Below the pieces are notes generated by a model. The model saw only the letters and a list, made by a program, of their open reading frames with translations. It was not told the origin of the DNA and ran no database searches. Of a stretch of DNA of 12,455 nucleotides, positions 7,536-12,455 are shown piece after piece (positions within the stretch are counted from its first letter, which is position 1; every line of letters starts with the position of its first letter). The stretch covers positions 1-12,455 of the forward strand of contig SKUL01000299.1 of assembly GCA_007129985.1 (NCBI GenBank), written 5' to 3'. This DNA is from Flavobacteriales bacterium. Its GTDB lineage: Bacteria > Bacteroidota > Bacteroidia > Flavobacteriales_D > SKUL01. A program made the translations under genes and the position numbers.

Positions 7536-10340
7536 ATGTACCGAACCTTTGCCGCCGTTTTACTAATGTCACTGCCCCTGGGGTTGATGGCAGATCCTGG
7601 TGAGAGCACATCCATAAGTGTCTGTAACCAACATAATCCATTCCAACTCATTGATGCGCTGCAGGGAAATCCGAGCCCGGGTGGTGCATGGGTTGACCCA
7701 TCCGGAGTAGATGTGCCCGATGGTACATTCGTGCCCGGAGTAAGTGAGGGCGGAACCTATACCTACACTGTTGACGTGGGTGAGGGCCCCGAGTCCTCAA
7801 CCGTTGAAATCACGATGGTTAACTGCCCAGCCCCCCCTGCCAATGACAACTGTTGGGATGCTCAGTTTATCAACCCTGCCAACGGGATACCTTTCACCAC
7901 ATTTGGCGCAACGACAGATGGGCTGCCGCATTTCGGCGAAGAAAACTGTGAGGTTAACGGAGAAGCACAGATTGAGAATGACGTGTGGTACATTTATGCG
8001 GCCACATGCGATGGCCAGGCAACTGTTTCAACGGTTGGAGGAACCGCACTCAATACCAAGATTGCAGTGTACAATTTCAACTGTATTCCCACTACTAATG
8101 ATTTGCTTGCTTGTAATGATAACTTTGGCAGCTCATACCAAAGCTCGGTTAGTTGGCCCATTGTTAACAATGGTGTTTACGCCATCCGAATTGGTGAATC
8201 TCCCGGGCCCGGGAGTGGAAACGGAACTTTTAACCTGATTCAGTCCTGTGGTGGAGAGGATCCGCCAGCGAATAATTTATGTTCAGATGCAGAGGTTATT
8301 ACGCCTTCAGCGGCCATTGCTTTCAGTACTCTGGGAGCAACAACCGATGGTCCAAGTCACGAAGGAGATTTTACCTGTTTTCTTTGGGATGACGATCAGT
8401 TCCCGAATGACATCTGGTACTCATACACCGCATCGTGCGATGGATTAGCCTCCGTAAGCACTTTAGGAGGAACGACCTTAAACACACGTATTGCTGTATA
8501 TCTTGGGGGGTGTCCTGAAGATCTCTCAACCCTTATTGATTGCAACGATGACTTTCAGGGATTCGGGCAAAGTATTGTAAACTGGGATGTGGAACAGGGT
8601 CAGGAGTATACGATTCGAATAGGAAACAGCCCCTTTAGTAATGGGGGAGCAGGTACGTTTTCTTTGGAAGAAATATGCGGACAGGAACCTCCTCCCAATG
8701 ACGCATGTGAAGGTGCCGAGGTGATTACACCGGCTTTTGGCATTCCTTTCAACACCTTTAATGCTACCACAACAGGTCCCTCTCACTTTGGAGACGAGAC
8801 CTGTACTTTCTTTGGTGGTAATCAAATCGATAAAGATGTTTGGTACAGTTATACAGCAGGATGTGATGGTCAGGCTGAGTTCTCAACCGTAAACGGAACT
8901 TTCCTTGATACACGCCTCGCAGTATATGCTGCCTTTTGCCCTGAGAACCTGATCAACCTCGTGGCCTGTAATGACGATGTTGGAGGTAATCTCCAATCTT
9001 CAGTGACCTGGGATGCAATGGAGGGAGAGACCTACTACCTGAGGCTTGGCGAGTTTCCGGGTTCAGGTGGAGGTTCCGGAACTTTCAACCTGATTGAGAC
9101 ATGTATGGAAGACAACTGTGTAATGCCAGTGGTCGGTTACCAAACGATGTGTACCGGAATTGATGATTTTGACGGATTTTTCGTAACCGCCACAGTTGTG
9201 AACATCGGAAATAACCCTCCGTACGAACTTGCTGTTAATGGTACTGATTCAACGACATTTGTAGATGTTCCAGGAACTTACACCTTCGGTCCATTTCCCA
9301 ATAGCAGCACGGTGTCTTTAACCTTGCAGTCCCTTACAAACGCCGCTTGTATTAGCGGCTCACCCTTATTGTCAACTGACTGCTATCCACAAAACTTCAA
9401 TGTAGGTTGCCTTGATATTGATCAAGTATTTACCAATCAGTGGAACTCCTTTACGCTTGAGTTCTCCTCTACCTGGGGCGAACCTGTCGATGGCGGTAAT
9501 TGTGGTTTTGATCAGGTTCACAACGATTTGTGGTACTTCTTTACAGCTCCGTGTACAGGAGAAGCTACCTGGACCAATTGTGCATTGAGTACCTTCAATA
9601 CCAGGATGGTGGTTTATGAGAACACTTGCGAAAATGATGATCTGGCCGTATTAGCATGTAGCGATGAGGCAGATTGTAACGACCTCTCAGCCTCAGTAAC
9701 TTTTTCCACCTTTCAAGGCTCAACCTACGTTTTGCGCCTTGGCAGCACAAGTGATTCTGAGTTCGGAATAGGAGTGTTTATGATTGAACAGCAGGAAGTG
9801 CTTGTAAGTGCCGGAAGCGATACTACTGTTTTTGTTTGCCAAAGCAATACGGGTTCCATTGTGATGCCGAGCTTATTGGAGGGTGAAACTTCAGGAGGTA
9901 CATGGACGGATGATGACGATACCGGAGCGCTACTTGGCAATGTGTTGTTTCTTAGCTCACTTCAAGCGCCAGGGGTGTATCAGTTTACATACTTCGTTTC
10001 CGGCCCTTGTAATCAGGAACAAGCCACTGTTACCATTGAGTATGATTTCTGTGATGCTGTGGCCACGGTAATTCCGGAACCCGAGATGAGATACTCCATT
10101 TATCCGAATCCCGCAACTGACGTTTTCAGGCTTTTAATACCGCGCACACTTGAGCAGCTGCAGGTTATCGTGGTAGATGTGAGCGGCCGCGAAGTGTTCA
10201 GTTTGCAGCAACCCGCCGATGAAGGAACTAACTGGGAGATTAATCTACCAATCAGTCTCAATACCGGTTTGTACTTTGTCCGGGTGATAGAGCCCTCATC
10301 TGGTAATGAACAAACGCTAAAACTCATTTTGAGGAAGTAA
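7536..10340 (+). CDS. Large secreted multi-module protein (PPC-like repeats, Ig-like domains) with T9SS sorting domain
   Basis: The protein has 934 residues. It has a signal peptide (1-19, ending GLMA), then an Ig-like module (about 24-97, with GGAWVDPSG and TYTYTV). Three close copies of a beta-rich module of about 140 residues follow (100-238, 243-381, 385-523), with a fourth diverged copy at about 622-750. Each copy has a conserved DVWYxYTAxCDG strand, G-T-x-L-x-T-R-I-A-V-Y, a CNDD motif (diverged to CSD in copy four) and GTFNL near the end. This resembles the bacterial pre-peptidase C-terminal (PPC) type of domain. Between copies 3 and 4 lies a less clear Ig-like segment (524-621). A second Ig-like module (755-838, GGTWTDDDD) resembles the first. 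The C-terminus (852-934, YSIYPNPATD to NTGLYFVRV) is a type A T9SS sorting domain. No catalytic motif is seen, so it is probably a surface or secreted binding protein. It follows the protease gene by 74 bp and precedes the sigma-like regulator gene by 31 bp. Confidence 0.9.
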   Translation: MYRTFAAVLLMSLPLGLMADPGESTSISVCNQHNPFQLIDALQGNPSPGGAWVDPSGVDVPDGTFVPGVSEGGTYTYTVDVGEGPESSTVEITMVNCPAPPANDNCWDAQFINPANGIPFTTFGATTDGLPHFGEENCEVNGEAQIENDVWYIYAATCDGQATVSTVGGTALNTKIAVYNFNCIPTTNDLLACNDNFGSSYQSSVSWPIVNNGVYAIRIGESPGPGSGNGTFNLIQSCGGEDPPANNLCSDAEVITPSAAIAFSTLGATTDGPSHEGDFTCFLWDDDQFPNDIWYSYTASCDGLASVSTLGGTTLNTRIAVYLGGCPEDLSTLIDCNDDFQGFGQSIVNWDVEQGQEYTIRIGNSPFSNGGAGTFSLEEICGQEPPPNDACEGAEVITPAFGIPFNTFNATTTGPSHFGDETCTFFGGNQIDKDVWYSYTAGCDGQAEFSTVNGTFLDTRLAVYAAFCPENLINLVACNDDVGGNLQSSVTWDAMEGETYYLRLGEFPGSGGGSGTFNLIETCMEDNCVMPVVGYQTMCTGIDDFDGFFVTATVVNIGNNPPYELAVNGTDSTTFVDVPGTYTFGPFPNSSTVSLTLQSLTNAACISGSPLLSTDCYPQNFNVGCLDIDQVFTNQWNSFTLEFSSTWGEPVDGGNCGFDQVHNDLWYFFTAPCTGEATWTNCALSTFNTRMVVYENTCENDDLAVLACSDEADCNDLSASVTFSTFQGSTYVLRLGSTSDSEFGIGVFMIEQQEVLVSAGSDTTVFVCQSNTGSIVMPSLLEGETSGGTWTDDDDTGALLGNVLFLSSLQAPGVYQFTYFVSGPCNQEQATVTIEYDFCDAVATVIPEPEMRYSIYPNPATDVFRLLIPRTLEQLQVIVVDVSGREVFSLQQPADEGTNWEINLPISLNTGLYFVRVIEPSSGNEQTLKLILRK
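7833..9104 (+). repeat. Three tandem 142-143-residue PPC-like modules
   Basis: Within the 934-residue secreted protein, three modules repeat with a constant period. The first module cysteines are at residues 106, 249 and 391, the DVWY tryptophans at 151, 294 and 436, and the CND cysteines at 193, 336 and 478. Spacing is therefore 143 then 142 codons. The DNA is clearly diverged, so this is an old duplication. A fourth, more distant copy starts near 9399. Confidence 0.85.
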
Positions 10341-10371
10341 GCATTCAAAGACAACCGCCTGGACCGCGTAA

Positions 10372-11931
10372 ATGAAAGATTCGATTCAGTTATCGGACAT
10401 TCAAAATGGAAGCACAGAAGCTCTGGGTAGGCTTTATGTGCGGTATTTTCCTGAGGTATTGCGTTTTGTGACCTTAAATAAGGGGGCAATGGATGAGGCG
10501 CGAGACTGTTTCCATGATGCGGTCTTTTTACTTGCACATCATACCAATGGTCAACAAAATATGGGGCTGTTTCTGTATTCTGTAGTGAGGGTGCTGTGGC
10601 AGGAGCAAATGCGCTCCAAAAAGGCAAATCCCTCATCTATGCTGCACACCTCCGAATTTTTGGAGATGAACCCGAATTTTCTCAAAGAAACCCTACACGC
10701 CGTCAAAACAATTGAGGAGCGCATCAAAGGCCTCGCCGAACCCGGTCGAACATTCGTTAATGAGCATCTTGCACATGATATTCCGCTGGAGGAGATTGGA
10801 GTCCGGATGGGCTTTACCGACAGCACCAGTGCGGCCAAAAATTACTTCAAGGCTATTGCAAAACTATTGAATGGTGATGCATTGAGTGTTTCACAGGAAC
10901 AATTACTCGAATTCAGGAAACATTACACAGGACAAGCCTCCGAAGAGGAGAGAATCAGTTTTGAGGACATACTGAAGAAGAATAGTGGCGTGAAACAGGC
11001 TTTTATGGCTTACAGCGCATTGCGCAATTCTATTGCCGCTCTCAAGGTGTATCAACAACTTCACGAAAAGCTGGACGAGATTTTCAAATCCCGTGATTGG
11101 TCCGAGCCAGAGCTCGTTGAACCTGCGCGAAATGTGAAAAAGCCAGGTCTGATATTTTGGATTTTGGTAGTACTGGCCGTGGTGGTGATTACTTTCTTTG
11201 CCACCAGACAGGTCTATGTTCAGGCTCCTGTTCAGACGGAGGTAAGTATTGAAACACCATCAGAAAATAAAAGTATGGCAGAGTCAGTTACAGAAACTGA
11301 GGAAGCCATTACTGAGGCTGAAGAGAGTGATGCAGAAGAATCAATGAGCATTCGTGCATTTATGATAAGCCAGGCCGGCTTTTTCGCTACGCAATACAGT
11401 AAGATTCAGGATGCGAAAGCCATACGTTTGAGAAGGGGCGATACACTTGATTTTAGAACGCAACCAGTTTTTTTCGACGCAGCATTGGATGTGGCCGTGT
11501 ACAGGGTAAGCAGCCCGATGTGGGAAAACACACTTCGCATTCCTTATCGCCTGTCGGGCTTGCAAGCATCTGTTGGAACGACGATTATGTTAGCGGTGGG
11601 AGGAGAAATGCACCTCGGTAGTATTACCGGTTTGAAATTGGAAGGGGACGCACGTTTCTACCAAACTGATTTGCATGCTGTGCCGGATGCCGCGGGAGCC
11701 CCTGTGATTTCTCAAAATGGAAACGTGGTGGGCCTCTATCTGCTGGATGCTTATGGCAATCCCAAAGTGCTGAAGTCAACCCAAGTTGTAGGCGTAATTG
11801 GAGCCAACGCTTCGACCGAAGAGATGCGCGATTTTGTGCGCTCCGAAGACAACCGCCTTGCAGGTTTTGAAAGGCAGGACCAAAAGCTGAAAATGGAGCC
11901 TTTCATTCTTGAAGTGGTACCGTTTTATTGA
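10372..11931 (+). CDS. Membrane-bound ECF-sigma-like regulator fused to a degenerate trypsin-fold (HtrA-like) outside domain
   Basis: The protein has 519 residues. Residues 5-84 resemble sigma-70 region 2 of ECF factors (Q-N-G-S-x-E-A-L-x-x-L-Y-x-x-Y, then DEARDCFHDAVF, then FLYSVVRVLWQEQMRSKK). Residues 105-166 resemble region 4, a helix-turn-helix with L-E-E-I-G-V-R-M-G-F and AAKNYFKAIAKL. Residues 172-240 look like the cytoplasmic part of anti-sigma proteins (L-L-E-F-R-K-H-Y-x-G-x-x-S-E-E-E-R). Residues 259-277 are one transmembrane helix, followed by a Glu/Ser-rich linker (285-324). Residues 326-478 match the layout of an HtrA-like chymotrypsin fold: GFFAT (336-340), ALDVAVYRV (371-379) and the G-A-P-V-x-x-x-x-G-x-V-V-G-L-Y turn. 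Asp373 is kept, but the His position reads Ser343 and the Ser position Ala441, so it is probably a pseudoprotease. The gene begins 31 bp after the T9SS cargo gene with no promoter seen, implying cotranscription. Sigma activity is inferred, since region 2.4 is divergent. The domain calls rest on motif reading alone. Confidence 0.85.
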   Translation: MKDSIQLSDIQNGSTEALGRLYVRYFPEVLRFVTLNKGAMDEARDCFHDAVFLLAHHTNGQQNMGLFLYSVVRVLWQEQMRSKKANPSSMLHTSEFLEMNPNFLKETLHAVKTIEERIKGLAEPGRTFVNEHLAHDIPLEEIGVRMGFTDSTSAAKNYFKAIAKLLNGDALSVSQEQLLEFRKHYTGQASEEERISFEDILKKNSGVKQAFMAYSALRNSIAALKVYQQLHEKLDEIFKSRDWSEPELVEPARNVKKPGLIFWILVVLAVVVITFFATRQVYVQAPVQTEVSIETPSENKSMAESVTETEEAITEAEESDAEESMSIRAFMISQAGFFATQYSKIQDAKAIRLRRGDTLDFRTQPVFFDAALDVAVYRVSSPMWENTLRIPYRLSGLQASVGTTIMLAVGGEMHLGSITGLKLEGDARFYQTDLHAVPDAAGAPVISQNGNVVGLYLLDAYGNPKVLKSTQVVGVIGANASTEEMRDFVRSEDNRLAGFERQDQKLKMEPFILEVVPFY

Positions 11932-11994
11932 CGCTTCACCCATTGAGGCAAACCTTTTGCAGCGATGGTTGTTTCAACCGTATAATCCATAATC

Positions 11995-12455
11995 ATGAAA
12001 AAACTCACACACACTATCACCGCGCTCATGCTTGTATTGGCAGGATGCGTAGGCGCACAGGACAAAACCATGGAACCCATGAACTTTTACGATCTGACAG
12101 TCACAGATATCTACGGCGAAGAAATGAAAATGGAGCAGTTCAAAGGCAAGTACGTACTTCTTGTAAATGTGGCCTCCAAATGCGGATTTACCAAGCAATA
12201 CGCTCCTTTGCAGGAACTGGCAGAAAAGTACCCGGATCAACTCGTTGTAATAGGTTTCCCCAACAACCAGTTTATGAAACAGGAGCCGGGCACTGAGGCA
12301 GAAATTGTTGAATTTTGCGAGAAAAACTACGGTGTAACCTTTCCGATGACCTCAAAAATCGATGTGAAAGGAAAAGACCAGCACCCGGTTTATCAGTGGC
12401 TCACAAACAAAGAACTCAACGGAGTATCCAGTGAAACTGTAGGGTGGAATTTCAA
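11995..12455 (+). CDS. Glutathione peroxidase family thiol peroxidase, lipoprotein-type (3' end outside window)
   Basis: The first 153 codons are visible; the family usually ends 20-30 residues further on. The catalytic set can be read: peroxidatic Cys63 in VASKCGFT, Gln96 in MKQEPGT, and Trp151-Asn152 in GWNF. Cys108 in EFCEKNYGVTFP is where thioredoxin-dependent family members such as yeast Gpx3 carry the resolving cysteine. The enzyme therefore probably reduces hydroperoxides with thioredoxin-like donors rather than glutathione. The N-terminus (MKKLTHTITALMLVLAGC) looks like a lipoprotein signal with lipid-bearing Cys18, placing it in the envelope. FPNNQF replaces the common FPCNQF. The ATG at 11995 is the only start that keeps the signal sequence. 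The 63-bp gap upstream shows two small hairpins without T-runs and no clear promoter, so cotranscription with the sigma-like gene is possible. Confidence 0.95.
   Translation, partial: MKKLTHTITALMLVLAGCVGAQDKTMEPMNFYDLTVTDIYGEEMKMEQFKGKYVLLVNVASKCGFTKQYAPLQELAEKYPDQLVVIGFPNNQFMKQEPGTEAEIVEFCEKNYGVTFPMTSKIDVKGKDQHPVYQWLTNKELNGVSSETVGWNF

Noticed and set aside
10348..11859. Shared 12-mer AGACAACCGCCT in the gap near 10349 and inside the gene near 11848
   Set aside because: One short match within 1.5 kb has no flanking similarity and is best explained by chance.
11948..11981. Two small hairpins (GCAAA/TTTGC and GGTTG/CAACC) before the peroxidase gene
   Set aside because: Both stems are only 5 bp with 3-nt loops and no T-run follows, which is too weak to call a terminator.
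11928..12296. 122-codon plus-strand frame overlapping the peroxidase gene
   Set aside because: It is the wrong frame. The frame from 11995 encodes a recognisable glutathione peroxidase with all catalytic residues.

Overview
The window reads as chromosomal DNA from a member of the phylum Bacteroidota, probably a marine or freshwater Flavobacteriia-like lineage; the lineage is inference. The evidence is two proteins with C-terminal Por_Secre_tail (type A) sorting domains of the type IX secretion system (T9SS). There is also a giant protein with a DUF7948-like N-terminus, SBBP beta-propeller repeats and PKD-like repeats, and promoters of the TAnnTTTG type without Shine-Dalgarno sites. No tRNA, rRNA, CRISPR array, insertion sequence or plasmid function is visible.

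Left half, minus strand. Positions 1-3024 hold the first 1008 codons of a very large secreted protein that runs off the left edge: signal peptide, DUF7948-like domain, exactly seven SBBP blades, then 83-residue PKD-like repeats encoded by near-identical 249-bp tandem units. A non-coding stretch (3025-3360) carries its probable promoter and the intrinsic terminator of the next gene. Then come a membrane-anchored DUF1573 protein (3361-3879) and an S41 carboxy-terminal processing protease with a complete Ser/Lys/Gln catalytic set (3978-5567), each with its own candidate promoter.

Right half, plus strand. A divergent intergenic region (5568-5769) leads into four same-strand genes with short gaps of 31 to 74 bp. 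They are a secreted trypsin-fold (lysyl-endopeptidase-like) protease with a T9SS tail; a 934-residue secreted protein with four pre-peptidase-C-terminal-like modules and a T9SS tail; a 519-residue multidomain regulator; and a lipoprotein-type glutathione peroxidase cut by the right edge.

The most unusual object is the regulator at 10372-11931. It appears to join, in one polypeptide, an ECF-type sigma-factor-like region, an anti-sigma-like cytoplasmic segment, one transmembrane helix, an acidic linker and an outside domain that looks like an HtrA/trypsin-fold protease. That protease domain has apparently lost the catalytic histidine and serine. It sits directly downstream of an intact secreted trypsin-fold protease and a multi-module T9SS cargo protein. 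This suggests, as a hypothesis only, a one-protein envelope sensor coupled to transcription that controls or responds to the two exported proteins.
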